A stretch of 64,000 bases of DNA from NCBI GenBank assembly GCA_947493695.1, contig CANLSF010000001.1, forward strand, positions 868,001 through 932,000, read 5' to 3'. Below are positions 1 through 8,687 of the stretch, one piece after another. The notes beneath the pieces are model-generated. The model saw only the letters and a list, made by a program, of their open reading frames with translations. It did not search any database and was not told the origin of the DNA. Origin of the DNA: an uncultured Kiloniellaceae bacterium (GTDB lineage Bacteria; Pseudomonadota; Alphaproteobacteria; Kiloniellales; Kiloniellaceae). Position 1 is the first letter of the stretch; every line of letters begins with the position of its first letter. Made by a program: the position numbers and the translations under genes.

Positions 1-98
1 TCGACGCCGTCTTGCGTGATGGTGCCGTGCGGGCCCGTGAAGTCGCTGAACCCGTTCTGCGGGAAGTCTATGACGTGGTTGGGTTTCTCAGGCCCTAG
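1..98 (+). CDS. trpS: Tryptophanyl-tRNA synthetase, C-terminal end only (5' truncated by window edge)
   Basis: Read in the frame starting at base 3, the first 96 bases give 31 codons ending in TAG at 96-98. They contain GAVRAREVAEPVLREVYDVV followed by GFLRP, the C-terminal signature of bacterial TrpRS (GA..AR.IA.PVL..V...VGF). TrpRS charges tRNA-Trp in the cytosol. The body of the gene is outside the window. Placement before usp and a NifU-type gene matches the order often seen in alphaproteobacteria (murJ-trpS-usp-nifU), which supports the call. Confidence 0.85.
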   Translation, partial: DAVLRDGAVRAREVAEPVLREVYDVVGFLRP

Positions 99-374
99 CC
101 TGATGCTGCTGTCAATGCACCGTGACTTGGATTCCTGACTTACGGCGCTTTTGGTGCGGAAAGACCGCATTTTCGCGTGAATTAAGTGGTTTCGACTGCG
201 TTTTTTCCACTTCAATCAATAAAGCTGCCCAAAGCATTGGCGTTCTGACGAAAACCAAGTAGGTTTATAGAGATACAGGGCGGCTGTGCGGTCGCATGGA
301 TTCATCAATTCCTATTTCAGTTTAAAGCGCCGCTATGCCGCGATCGCTCCGCCTAGTTTCAGTTTTGTAAAGCG

Positions 375-1286
375 ATGCAGGTATACCTCCCGATCGCCGA
401 GATTTCTGTGGATGCTCTCCTGTTGCTTGGGCTGGGCGGAATTATCGGCTTTCTGTCCGGTTTATTCGGGGTCGGCGGCGGCTTTCTGATGACTCCGATG
501 CTGATTTTCATCGGCATCCCGCCGGTGGTTGCTGTTGCGACCCAGGCCAATAACGTTATTGCTTCTTCTGTGTCGGGCGTTTTTGCGCACTGGCGGCGTG
601 GCAATGTCGATTTCAAGATGGGCTGGGTTTTGCTCGCCGGCGGGTTTGCGGGCTCGACGGTTGGCGTCGGCTTGTTTTCCCTATTGCGCAGCCTGGGTCA
701 GATCGATCTGGTGATCAACCTCAGTTATGTCGTTTTCCTGGGGACCATCGGGGCCCTGATGATGGTCGAGGGCACCCGGGCGATGATGCGCCGTCGTCGG
801 AAAGCCGCGCCCCGCAAGCTGCATCAGCACTCCTGGCTCCATGGGCTTCCGCTGAAGACCCGTTTCCGCAAGTCCCGTCTCTATATCTCGGCGCTTGTTC
901 CGCTCGCCATCGGCTTCGGCGTCGGTGTGCTCTCGGCGATCATGGGCGTCGGCGGCGGCTTCATTCTGGTGCCGGCGATGATCTACCTGCTCGGGATGCC
1001 GACTGCGATGGTGATCGGAACCTCGCTGTTCCAGATCATCTTTGTGGCCGCAAACGTCACCTTCCTGCAGGCCGCGCAGAATCAGACCGTGGATGTGGTT
1101 CTGGCGATGCTGTTGCTGGTGGGCAGTGTGGTAGGCGCCCAGGTCGGCACCCGGATCGGCAGCCGCCTTCAAGGTGATTGGCTCAGATTGCTGCTAGGAA
1201 TTCTGGTTGTCGCGGTCTGTTCGAAGCTCTTTGTCGATCTCTTTACGCCTCCGGTCGATATCTACACGCTGGGGGTCCCGCTATGA
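375..1286 (+). CDS. TauE/SafE family sulfite/anion exporter
   Basis: A 303-residue integral membrane protein. It has the two-fold repeat of the TauE/SafE family: FGVGGGFLMTP at residues 31-41 and MGVGGGFILVP at 190-200, each in a predicted membrane segment. A basic cytoplasmic loop (about residues 137-168, rich in Arg/Lys) separates the two halves. The family exports sulfite, sulfoacetate or related small anions; the substrate here is unknown. The stop overlaps the start of the next gene (ATGA), so the two are translationally coupled. This two-gene unit sits between trpS and the universal stress gene, which are often direct neighbours in related genomes. Confidence 0.88.
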   Translation: MQVYLPIAEISVDALLLLGLGGIIGFLSGLFGVGGGFLMTPMLIFIGIPPVVAVATQANNVIASSVSGVFAHWRRGNVDFKMGWVLLAGGFAGSTVGVGLFSLLRSLGQIDLVINLSYVVFLGTIGALMMVEGTRAMMRRRRKAAPRKLHQHSWLHGLPLKTRFRKSRLYISALVPLAIGFGVGVLSAIMGVGGGFILVPAMIYLLGMPTAMVIGTSLFQIIFVAANVTFLQAAQNQTVDVVLAMLLLVGSVVGAQVGTRIGSRLQGDWLRLLLGILVVAVCSKLFVDLFTPPVDIYTLGVPL

Positions 1287-2074
1287 GCTTGCGCCGAAGT
1301 CCCTCGCGAACCCGCAAAGTCCTGATTGGAACGGCAGCGCTGTTTCTGATCGTGGTCCTTGCGGCCGGCACGCTTTATCGCGTCCTTCCCGCCCGCGCCG
1401 CCCTGGTGGCAGATCTATCGGATCATCTGATTGCCATCACAACCGGCTTTTCCGGGGCCAGTGTGCTGTTGTTCGGCGCCACGGAACAGGCCGGCGATAT
1501 CGTCGTCATCGTGCGCGGACCGAGCCAACCGGTGCTCATGCACCGAAAGAGCCGGGTTGCGGGGGTCTGGATCAACACGGCTTCCATGACCATTGAAAAT
1601 GTGCCGGGTTTTTACGCCGTCGCGTCATCGCGCCCTCTTGAGGATGTCGCGAGTGAATCCATTCGCAGGCGGCACCAAATGGGGGTCGAATACCTGCCGA
1701 TTGCGCCACCATTGACCAAGGCCTCGCCGAATATTGCTGAGCAGTGGAAAGCGGGCCTGATTCGCAACCAGCAACGCAGCGGGCTTTTCCCCAGGGTAAC
1801 CGGCAGGGTGAATTTCCTGGGGGAACGCCTGTTCCGGACCCGTCTTGAACTCCCCGCCAATGTCCCAACCGGCACCTACCGTGTCGAGGTGTTTCATCTT
1901 CGCGAAGGGCGTGTTGTCGGGGCGCAGACAACGCCTCTTTCCGTCAGCAAGGTCGGTCTGGAGGCGGAAGTCTTTGATTTTGCACAGAACCGCTCCGCTT
2001 TGTATGGATTGATTGCGATCCTTGTTGCACTAGTGGCAGGATGGATTGGACATATTGTGTTCCGAAAAGGTTGA
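1283..2074 (+). CDS. TIGR02186-type membrane-anchored protein, partner of TauE exporter
   Basis: A 263-residue protein with an N-terminal membrane segment or signal (about residues 12-38), a beta-rich periplasmic body, and a C-terminal membrane segment (about 243-259) followed by FRKG. The start ATG at 1283 overlaps the stop of the upstream exporter by 4 bases, so I prefer it to an upstream start in the exporter gene. Composition and context match the TIGR02186 family of alphaproteobacterial proteins, which is usually coupled to a TauE/SafE gene; the biochemical role is not known. I infer it is an accessory or periplasmic-facing subunit of the exporter. Confidence 0.8.
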   Translation: MSLRRSPSRTRKVLIGTAALFLIVVLAAGTLYRVLPARAALVADLSDHLIAITTGFSGASVLLFGATEQAGDIVVIVRGPSQPVLMHRKSRVAGVWINTASMTIENVPGFYAVASSRPLEDVASESIRRRHQMGVEYLPIAPPLTKASPNIAEQWKAGLIRNQQRSGLFPRVTGRVNFLGERLFRTRLELPANVPTGTYRVEVFHLREGRVVGAQTTPLSVSKVGLEAEVFDFAQNRSALYGLIAILVALVAGWIGHIVFRKG

Positions 2075-2083
2075 GTGCAGCCG

Positions 2084-2602
2084 ATGAGCGATGGCGTTAA
2101 TTACCCGAGTTCCGATCAACCTGAAGGAAGTGCAGCGCATTCAAAGCGCATTTTCCTGGTTGTGGTCGACGAATCTGAAGAAATGCAGCACGCCCTGCGT
2201 TTCGCCTGCCGCCGCGCAAAAAACACTGACGGACGGGTGGCTTTGCTGCACGTGATCGAACCTTCCGACTTTCAGCATTGGATGGCGGTTGGCGATCTGA
2301 TGCGTGAAGAAGCGCGTACGGAGGCTGAACAGCTCCTGCAGAAGCTCGCCGCCGGGGTTCATGAGATGGCGGGAAGTATGCCCGTTCTCTATGTCCGCGA
2401 AGGGGATTGCCGGGATGAGCTCTTCAAGCTCCTGGACGAGGAACCGCAGGTCTCAATTCTGGTGCTGGGCGCGAAAACCGGTTCCGGCGGGCCTGGACCG
2501 CTTGTTGCGGCACTGACCGGCAAGTTTCTCGGGAAGTTACGGGTGCCGATCACGCTTGTGCCGGATAATCTCGACAACGAGACGATCGACAGCATCAGCT
2601 GA
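2084..2602 (+). CDS. Universal stress protein (UspA family)
   Basis: A protein of about 172 residues with one Usp domain. The first strand reads RIFLVVVDESEE, followed by the amphipathic helix with HALRFACRRA, and later VSILVLGAKTGSGGPGPLVA, which resembles the ATP-binding G-2x-G-9x-G(S/T) pattern of ATP-binding Usp proteins. Start: ATG at 2084, or an in-frame GTG at 2075 directly after the upstream stop; an AAAAGG at 2065-2070 fits the GTG better by spacing, so the start is uncertain by three codons. It probably acts in stress or energy-state sensing in the cytosol. It follows the TIGR02186-type gene with almost no gap. Confidence 0.88.
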   Translation: MSDGVNYPSSDQPEGSAAHSKRIFLVVVDESEEMQHALRFACRRAKNTDGRVALLHVIEPSDFQHWMAVGDLMREEARTEAEQLLQKLAAGVHEMAGSMPVLYVREGDCRDELFKLLDEEPQVSILVLGAKTGSGGPGPLVAALTGKFLGKLRVPITLVPDNLDNETIDSIS

Positions 2603-2749
2603 ACTCGGCGCGGGTGCCTGCGGTTTGGAGAAGGCCTCCGATGGGTCCTCATCGTTCCCAGCTTGAATTTTAGGTGAGTATCGACCACATTCAGGACAGA
2701 TACGCGCTGCAGCCCCTGCCGCAGCGTACTGCTGCTTGGAGCAAATGCC

Positions 2750-3307
2750 GTGTTTATCCAGACTGAACAAACGCCAAACCCCGCAACCCTGAAGTTTCTT
2801 CCCGGTAGACCGGTTGTGGAATCCGGGACGGCTAATTTCCCCGAAGCTTCGACGGCTTCGCGCTCGCCGCTGGCGCAGCGTCTGTTTGATGTCGTCGGGA
2901 TCACCGGCGTGTTCTTTGGCAGCGACTTTATCACCATCACCAAAGATGAAGACCGCGAGTGGTATCTGCTCAAACCGGCCATTCTTGGCGTGATCATGGA
3001 GCATTTCACTGCAGGACGGCCTGTCCTTCTGCTGGATGAGGCACCGGATCTTTCCGCCGAGGAAGAGGGTGAGCCCGATGAAGTGGTTTCCCAGATCAAG
3101 GAGCTGCTGGATACGCGCGTCCGCCCTGCGGTTGCTCAGGATGGCGGTGATATCGTGTTTCACGGCTTCGAAGGTGGGGTGGTTTTCCTGCATATGCAGG
3201 GTGCCTGCGCCGGTTGCCCCAGTTCCACTGCGACCCTGAAGATGGGGATCGAGAACATGCTCCGGCACTACATTCCTGAAGTTCAGGAAGTCCGGGCAAT
3301 CGCGTAA
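2750..3307 (+). CDS. NifU family Fe-S cluster carrier (NfuA/Nfu type)
   Basis: A 185-residue protein with an N-terminal Nfu_N domain (starts MFIQTEQTPNPATLKFLPG, about residues 1-88) and a C-terminal NifU-like domain (about 108-180) carrying the cluster-binding CxxC at Cys153 and Cys156 (GACAGCPS). Such proteins receive or hold a 4Fe-4S cluster and pass it to apo-proteins. The start is GTG at 2750. It lies 147 bases after the usp gene on the same strand, a conserved alphaproteobacterial pairing. Confidence 0.93.
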   Translation: MFIQTEQTPNPATLKFLPGRPVVESGTANFPEASTASRSPLAQRLFDVVGITGVFFGSDFITITKDEDREWYLLKPAILGVIMEHFTAGRPVLLLDEAPDLSAEEEGEPDEVVSQIKELLDTRVRPAVAQDGGDIVFHGFEGGVVFLHMQGACAGCPSSTATLKMGIENMLRHYIPEVQEVRAIA

Positions 3308-3394
3308 CCTCAGGCCCCGTGGCGGGTTCAGGCCCGTAAATCTCCCGATGACATACTGAGTCCGATGACACTATAGAACCGTCAGGGATTGCAT

Positions 3395-4441
3395 ATGACA
3401 GTACGGACCTACGCAGCCCGCGTCTTCAGTGCTTCCGGGCCCCGGCGCAGACTCTTCGCTGGACTGGCTCTGAGTACAATTGCCGGAGTGGGTCTTACGC
3501 TCACCATTCTTCTGTCCGGCCTTCCCGTTGCTGGCTTGTTCTCTGCGGACTCTGACGTGGTTCAGCAGGCCTGGCGTCCAGCGCCTGGCTCGCTGGCAGG
3601 ATCCAAGGTCATCCGGCCTGTTACCGCTGAGCATTTCGAGACACTGCTCAAGCAGGCCGACTTCGACCTTGAAGCGATCCGCGCCGATACCGCTGCCGTT
3701 CCCAGAATCTATGTTCGCCGTCTCCCAGGGGATCTGGTGGAGGTTGAAGACACACTGCGCCGGAAAAAGCTGTTTTTTGGCGCGTTGCTGCCTTTGATCC
3801 TGATGGCAAATGAGGAACTGCGGGTGGAGCGGGCCCACGTACTGGCCCTGCAGGCGCGCTATCCGGAGGTTACAAAGGACAGCGGATTGGACGAGCTCGC
3901 GGATGTCGACCGTTATTGGCTTGAAGGGCTCCATGCGCGCTACGGGACCGAACCCGGCGATTGGCGCGCCCTGTTGCTACGACTGGATGAAATTCCGGTC
4001 AGTCTGATGATGGCGCAGGCGATCCAGGAAAGTGGGTGGGGAACCTCGCGGTTTGCGAGGGACGGGAACGCACTCTTCGGACAGCGGACCTGGAACGCGG
4101 ACGAGGACGGGATCGTGCCTGACTTGCGTTCAAAGGGGCAAACCTACCGGGTAAAAAGCTTTCCGGACCTTATGGCGGCCGTCCGGTCTTACATGCAGAA
4201 CCTGAACACCCATGACGCCTACGCGGATCTCCGAAAGCAGCGCGCGCGGCTCAAGCAGCAGCCTTCATCTGCGCCGGGAAAAGCGCTTGCGGCGACCCTG
4301 ACCCGCTATTCGGAAGAGAGTGGCGGTTATGTGAAGGCCTTGAGCGGATTGATCCGAGACAACGACTTGAGCGCGCTGAATGCGGCCCGTCTCCGCCCCT
4401 CGCCCGATCTGGTGGCTTCGCGCGGTGCAGAGGATTCTTAG
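3395..4441 (+). CDS. Glucosaminidase-domain protein, Bax-like
   Basis: A 348-residue protein with an N-terminal membrane anchor (about residues 20-45) and a C-terminal glucosaminidase/Bax-like domain. The catalytic-region motif is MMAQAIQESGWGTSRFA followed by GNALFGQ (about residues 200-230), typical of the lysozyme-like GH73-related fold; a later SYMQNLNTH segment is also usual. It should cut peptidoglycan glycan strands at the periplasmic face of the inner membrane. ATG at 3395 is preceded by AGGGA with good spacing; a TTG two codons earlier is possible. The gene converges on a deacetylase gene 37 bases away. Confidence 0.85.
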   Translation: MTVRTYAARVFSASGPRRRLFAGLALSTIAGVGLTLTILLSGLPVAGLFSADSDVVQQAWRPAPGSLAGSKVIRPVTAEHFETLLKQADFDLEAIRADTAAVPRIYVRRLPGDLVEVEDTLRRKKLFFGALLPLILMANEELRVERAHVLALQARYPEVTKDSGLDELADVDRYWLEGLHARYGTEPGDWRALLLRLDEIPVSLMMAQAIQESGWGTSRFARDGNALFGQRTWNADEDGIVPDLRSKGQTYRVKSFPDLMAAVRSYMQNLNTHDAYADLRKQRARLKQQPSSAPGKALAATLTRYSEESGGYVKALSGLIRDNDLSALNAARLRPSPDLVASRGAEDS

Positions 4442-4478
4442 ACCAAGGTCTCCCGGTGCAACGCAGGTCAGTTATTCG

Positions 4479-5597
4479 TTACGAACGCGGAATGTAAAAC
4501 TGCTTACCCAGCCAGCGCCAGCGCCGGTCGGGTCCGGGCAGTGTGCAGTTGATCCGCCGCCGGCCCGATTTAAGGGGGCTGTCGATGCGCACCTCGACCC
4601 GATCCTGACCCAGCTGCTCGACAACGACCTCGTGGTTTCCGGTATAGCATTGCAGGCCGTTGAGTGATTGCACCTCTGCCGTGACCGTAAAGCCATAGGC
4701 CGGTGGATTTGTGTCAGTGTTCAACAGCAGGTCGCCAGGTGTCACGTCGGTGACCGGTAAAGGCAGGGAGTTCACGGTCAGACGGAAGCGGTCCAGGCCG
4801 CCGTATGTCTCGCTCAAAGGAAATCGCGGCAGGGTAAAAAGATCTTCGGTGCGCCCGATTGCGCCGGATTGCTGGCCGACTGCAGCCTCAAAGCCGGCGT
4901 CGCGCGCGACCTCTACCAGATCCGTCCCGTATTCGCCGTAGGGATAGGCGAAAATTGTTGCGGCAAAGCCGAGTTCTTCCTGCAGCCGCTGTGCGGACCG
5001 CTTGATCTTGGCGAGATTTGCATCGGGTGAGGATTCGATCATATGCCCGTGTTTAGAGCCGTGCAGCCCCATTGTGACAGTCGGCTGCGCGGCCAGTTCG
5101 CGGAGTTGATCCCAGGTCATGAAATCCGGGTAGCCCTGATCGATGACGTCGCTTGAAACAAAGAGCGTGAATGGCAGGTTTGCAGCCTGCAGCCGCGGCC
5201 AGGCTTCCCGGAACACCGAAGCATAGGCATCGTCGATGGTCAGGACCACGCTGCGGTCCGGCAGTGTGCGTCCCTCACGCAGGGCACTGACCACTTCAGC
5301 CAGAGGCAGAACATTGTAGTTGCCGGACTGCAGCTCCGTGATATGGGCTTCGAACTGGGCGAGCGTGATGTTGGTTGCGGGAAACCCGCTCTCGCCGAAC
5401 CTTTGGTACATGACGGCAACCGCGCCGTTGTCTGCGGCAGGTTTGACACCGTCCTGCGTGGCGAGGCCCGGTACCGTGGTCGCGTGCGCTGCACTGAAAG
5501 GCGAAAAAGCCAAGGGGTTTGAGCCCAAAACCAACGCCAGGGCAAGGATCCGACAGGCTTTTCTGATCGGAGAAGAGGTATATTCGGGGGATGTCAC
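4479..5597 (-). CDS. Polysaccharide deacetylase family protein
   Basis: A 372-residue exported protein. The signal segment spans about residues 14-38. The NodB-type domain shows TIDDAY with the catalytic/metal Asp pair at 122-123, and the metal-binding HGSKHGH at residues 179-185, then FAYPYGEYG. The C-terminal about 100 residues form an extra beta domain. Members remove N-acetyl or other acyl groups from glycans. The start is GTG at 5597: on the mRNA an AAGGA lies about 9 bases upstream, and no in-frame ATG exists nearby. The substrate cannot be told from sequence. Confidence 0.9.
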   Translation of the reverse strand: MTSPEYTSSPIRKACRILALALVLGSNPLAFSPFSAAHATTVPGLATQDGVKPAADNGAVAVMYQRFGESGFPATNITLAQFEAHITELQSGNYNVLPLAEVVSALREGRTLPDRSVVLTIDDAYASVFREAWPRLQAANLPFTLFVSSDVIDQGYPDFMTWDQLRELAAQPTVTMGLHGSKHGHMIESSPDANLAKIKRSAQRLQEELGFAATIFAYPYGEYGTDLVEVARDAGFEAAVGQQSGAIGRTEDLFTLPRFPLSETYGGLDRFRLTVNSLPLPVTDVTPGDLLLNTDTNPPAYGFTVTAEVQSLNGLQCYTGNHEVVVEQLGQDRVEVRIDSPLKSGRRRINCTLPGPDRRWRWLGKQFYIPRS

Positions 5598-5854
5598 GCC
5601 AACCCATCCTTTTGATCTAAAACGATTTCTCTCCCTTTGCCAGCATGTCTTGCAACAACGGGATGTTTTTCCACAGAATTTGGTACCACAAGAATGGTTA
5701 TCGCATTCTAAACCTTAATATTTTGCGCCGCTTTCGCTCTCACGCTGACCGGTCTATTCTCTGGTCGCGGGACAAGAGGAATTCGCTCGGTCGGGAGCAG
5801 TTTGAATTTCCGGCGCTTTCGTCAGACGGAACCATCTCTGGAGGGGAACGAATC

Positions 5855-6445
5855 TTGAGCAATATCTTAAGCGATGCCGATCTGGGCATTCTATTCCGTG
5901 ATGCCAGAACCTACTCTGCATGGCTGGACAAAGAAGTCAGTCCGATCCTGCTCGAGGCGATCTACGATCTGGCGAAGATGGGACCGACCAGTTTGAACTG
6001 TAACCCGCTTCGCGTTGTCTATCTGACGACACGGGAATCACGCGAGCGGCTGCGACCTATGCTGTCTAAGGGGAACCTCGAGAAAACAATGTTGGCGCCG
6101 GTAACGGCGATTCTGGCCTGGGATACGCAGTTCTATGATCTGCTGCCCAAGCTCTTTCCCCACAGCGACGCCCGCGCCTCTTTCGAAGGTAAGCCCGACC
6201 ACAGCGAAACCACCGGGTTCCGGAACAGTTCCCTACAGGGGGCTTATTTCGTGATCGCCGCGCGCGCGGTCGGTCTGGATTGTGGCCCTATGTCGGGTTT
6301 CGACAACGCAAAGCTTGATGCCGAGTTCTTTCCTGATGGCCGCTTCAAGTCGAATTTCCTGTGCAACCTGGGCTATGGCGACGCCACAAACCTGCGCCCG
6401 CGTTCGCCTCGCCCGGATTTCGACGAAGCCTGTCAGATTCTGTAA
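5855..6445 (+). CDS. RutE-like nitroreductase family protein (malonic semialdehyde reductase-like)
   Basis: A 196-residue flavoprotein of the RutE/HadB branch: SDADLGILFRDARTYSAW at the N-terminus, then GPTSLNCNPLRVVYLTT and LAPVTAILAWDTQFYDLLPKL. Length equals that of typical RutE. These FMN/NAD(P)H enzymes reduce malonic semialdehyde to 3-hydroxypropionate or act on related substrates. No other rut genes are nearby, so a role in pyrimidine degradation is not supported by context. The start TTG at 5855 is preceded by GGAGGGG with good spacing; the open frame continues upstream to 5645 but that part does not resemble the family. Confidence 0.85.
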   Translation: MSNILSDADLGILFRDARTYSAWLDKEVSPILLEAIYDLAKMGPTSLNCNPLRVVYLTTRESRERLRPMLSKGNLEKTMLAPVTAILAWDTQFYDLLPKLFPHSDARASFEGKPDHSETTGFRNSSLQGAYFVIAARAVGLDCGPMSGFDNAKLDAEFFPDGRFKSNFLCNLGYGDATNLRPRSPRPDFDEACQIL

Positions 6446-6477
6446 TCCTGATCTGGCTGGACAAGTTTTAACTTCCT

Positions 6478-7044
6478 TCAGCCGGGTATCGACATCATCG
6501 GCTGAGGCGCATCGCGGTCATGCAGCAAGGGATAGTTTTCCCGGTCGAAGAGGTGGTAATGCCACCACTCGTCCTCATACCAATCCCATCCGGCAGCGGT
6601 CATGAGGCCCAGGAGTGTAATTCGGTTCTGCTGCTGCTCGACGCTAATGCTCTGTGCCCCATGGCGGGAATGCGGTGTGAAGTCATCGAAGCCTGTGCCC
6701 ATGTCGAGTTCCGTGGCGTCGTCTCTGCGGATAAGCGTCAGGTCGATGGCGACTCCCCGCGCATGCGGAGACCCGATCCGCGGATCGGCGACAAAGGCAG
6801 GATCGGGGAATTTGGACCAGAGCCGCTCCTGAGCTTCGCGTGGCCGGAAGGCATCGAAGATCTTCAGCCGGTACCCGAGCGGCTTTGCCAGTTCGACCGC
6901 TTGGCGGAGATGCCGCGCCGCGTCCGGATGTAAAAAACAGTGGGCCTGCGCGTAAATTGCAGCTCCTGAGATATTCTCGGCCGTCGCATAGGCAAGTGTA
7001 ATCTCGACGTCGAATTCTTCTTGCGTGATGGCAACCAGTGTCAT
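6478..7044 (-). CDS. ddpX: D-alanyl-D-alanine dipeptidase (VanX/DdpX family)
   Basis: A 188-residue zinc dipeptidase. The M15D motifs are present: SPHARGVAIDLTLI, giving the zinc ligands His94 and Asp101, and EWWHYHL, giving catalytic Glu159 and zinc ligand His162. FDAFRPREAQ (about 63-72) holds the conserved substrate-binding Arg. There is no signal peptide, so it should act in the cytosol, releasing D-Ala from D-Ala-D-Ala. It is divergent from tsaB, and there are no van regulatory genes around, so a housekeeping or peptide-salvage role is more likely than glycopeptide resistance (inference). Confidence 0.92.
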   Translation of the reverse strand: MTLVAITQEEFDVEITLAYATAENISGAAIYAQAHCFLHPDAARHLRQAVELAKPLGYRLKIFDAFRPREAQERLWSKFPDPAFVADPRIGSPHARGVAIDLTLIRRDDATELDMGTGFDDFTPHSRHGAQSISVEQQQNRITLLGLMTAAGWDWYEDEWWHYHLFDRENYPLLHDRDAPQPMMSIPG

Positions 7045-7133
7045 TTATGAGGGCCTGATACGAAGATTATTGGTGTGATCGCCGTCGCACTGCCATGGCG
7101 CACGCGATGGCGGGCTTGCTATCTATAGGAAAT

Positions 7134-7910
7134 ATGGAACGTCCTGAAAACATATTGGCTCTGGATGCCGCCGGTGCCGCCTGTTCCTGTGCCGTCTGGC
7201 ACGAGGGGCGCGTTGCGGCCCGTTGCTTCGAGGCTATGTCACGCGGACAGTCTGAACGGCTGGTGCCTATGGCCAACGAGGTCATGGCGCAGGCCGGTCT
7301 CGACTACGCGGATCTCGACGCGCTGGCCGTGACCTTGGGACCCGGCGGTTTTACCGGCGTCCGGATCGGCCTGGCAACCGCGCGGGCTTTTGCTCTCGCT
7401 CTGGATCTGCCGGTGATCGGCATCAGCAATTTTGAAGCGGTGGCTGCTGCAGCCACGCCAGAAGAATGCGCGGGTCGTAACCTGGTCGTTGTGCTCGAAG
7501 CCAAGCGCGCCGATCTCTATGTTCAGGCCTTCGCCCTTCTCGCTCAAACTGAGTCTGAGGGACCTGTTGCAGGCCGCTTCGAAGCCTTGGGAGAGCCTGC
7601 AGCCCTTCTACCTGAGGCACTTGATGCCGCCCTGCCCGACGGTCCTTTGCTGCTGATCGGCGATGCCATCGTCGCTGCTTGCGGAGCCCTTCGTGACGCT
7701 GGCCGGTCGGTTGAGGTCTCAGGGGATAAGGGATTCGCTGATGCCGCTCTTGTCGCAGCTTTGGCAGCGGCAAGGCGAATGCCTGACGAAAACGACGACA
7801 TTCCCAGGCCGCTGTATCTTCGGGCACCTGACGTAACACTACCTGGCGGGCGACCGTTCGGGGCGCGCCCGGGTGCTGTTCGTGCCAAAGAGCCTCCGCG
7901 TGCCAAATAG
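7134..7910 (+). CDS. tsaB: tRNA N6-threonylcarbamoyladenosine biosynthesis protein TsaB
   Basis: About 258 residues, ASKHA fold. The N-terminus ILALDAAGAACSCAVW and the segment DALAVTLGPGGFTGVRIGLATARAFAL are diagnostic of TsaB, the non-catalytic partner of TsaD/TsaE in making t6A37 in ANN-decoding tRNAs. I start at ATG 7134, which begins the conserved strand almost at once; an in-frame ATG at 7095 would add 13 residues. It is followed by rimI, the usual TsaB-RimI pairing. Confidence 0.92.
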   Translation: MERPENILALDAAGAACSCAVWHEGRVAARCFEAMSRGQSERLVPMANEVMAQAGLDYADLDALAVTLGPGGFTGVRIGLATARAFALALDLPVIGISNFEAVAAAATPEECAGRNLVVVLEAKRADLYVQAFALLAQTESEGPVAGRFEALGEPAALLPEALDAALPDGPLLLIGDAIVAACGALRDAGRSVEVSGDKGFADAALVAALAAARRMPDENDDIPRPLYLRAPDVTLPGGRPFGARPGAVRAKEPPRAK

Positions 7911-8009
7911 CTTTTGATTGAGCGCGTATTGCGTTTTTCTTGAAGCGACTAAAACGCAAAATGCATTAGAACGACGCAAAAGGGCTTCCAATTGCATTTC
8001 GGGCGTAAC

Positions 8010-8465
8010 ATGTCGATCCGCAACCTTCATCTGACTGATTCCGTTCTGACCGCTGCACTGCATGCATCCTGCTTTGTCGACGATCCCTGGCCGGCTTCGG
8101 CTTTCTCCGATTTGCTGGCGATTCCCGGAACCTTTGGTTTTCTGGCTTTCGAGGCAGACGCACCCCTTGGTCTTTTGCTGTGTCGTGTGGCTGCCGACGA
8201 GTGTGAGATCCTGACGCTCGCTGTCCTGGAGACCGCGCAGCGCCAGGGCATTGGCCGATCACTACTAACGCAGGGTATAACACGGGCAGGAAATTCAGGG
8301 GCGCGGCGCGTGTTTCTCGAAGTTGCTGTCGATAATACTGCGGCAATAGGTCTCTACCGGCATGCCGGCTTTGCGCAGACCGCCGTCAGACCTGGTTATT
8401 ATCGGCGTAATAACCCTTCTCAACGGGTCGATGCGGCGGTGATGTCATTGGTCTTGAGCGACTGA
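8010..8465 (+). CDS. rimI: Ribosomal protein-alanine N-acetyltransferase RimI (GNAT)
   Basis: About 151 residues with a single GNAT domain. The acetyl-CoA loop reads RQGIGRSLL, followed by FLEVAVDNTAAIGLYRHAGF, the typical RimI motif. RimI acetylates the N-terminal alanine of ribosomal protein S18, and related proteins act on other N-termini. The start ATG at 8010 is preceded by a weak GGGCG; a TTG at 7992 is an alternative. It follows tsaB by about 100 bases, a widely conserved order. Confidence 0.87.
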   Translation: MSIRNLHLTDSVLTAALHASCFVDDPWPASAFSDLLAIPGTFGFLAFEADAPLGLLLCRVAADECEILTLAVLETAQRQGIGRSLLTQGITRAGNSGARRVFLEVAVDNTAAIGLYRHAGFAQTAVRPGYYRRNNPSQRVDAAVMSLVLSD

Positions 8466-8606
8466 TCGGGCCCCACAGCCTAACTCGTGTTACGAGAGTC
8501 ACCGCCAAGACCGCTTTAATCTTTCAACGCTGCCTCACCCGTGTTTGACCGATATTAGCGCAAATGGACCCTAACTAAAAACCGCATCCTTTTGATAAAT
8601 AATACA

Positions 8607-8669
8607 TGTGGACAAAACAAACACGGTTGATTTATATGAAGCCAAGATCAAAAAAATCTAGTGTCCACA
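8607..8669. promoter_or_regulatory. Inverted repeat in AT-rich leader upstream of mucR
   Basis: TGTGGACA at 8607-8614 and TGTCCACA at 8662-8669 are perfect inverted arms 47 bases apart, inside the AT-rich stretch just before mucR. The position suggests an operator or a looping site, perhaps for MucR autoregulation; MucR family members bind AT-rich, degenerate targets. This is seen as sequence symmetry only. Confidence 0.3.
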
Positions 8670-8687
8670 AACGAGTAAGAAAAAATA

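Noticed and set aside
5645-5854. Longer N-terminus for the RutE-like protein
   Set aside because: The extension is basic and not family-like, while TTG 5855 has a strong ribosome site and gives the family length.
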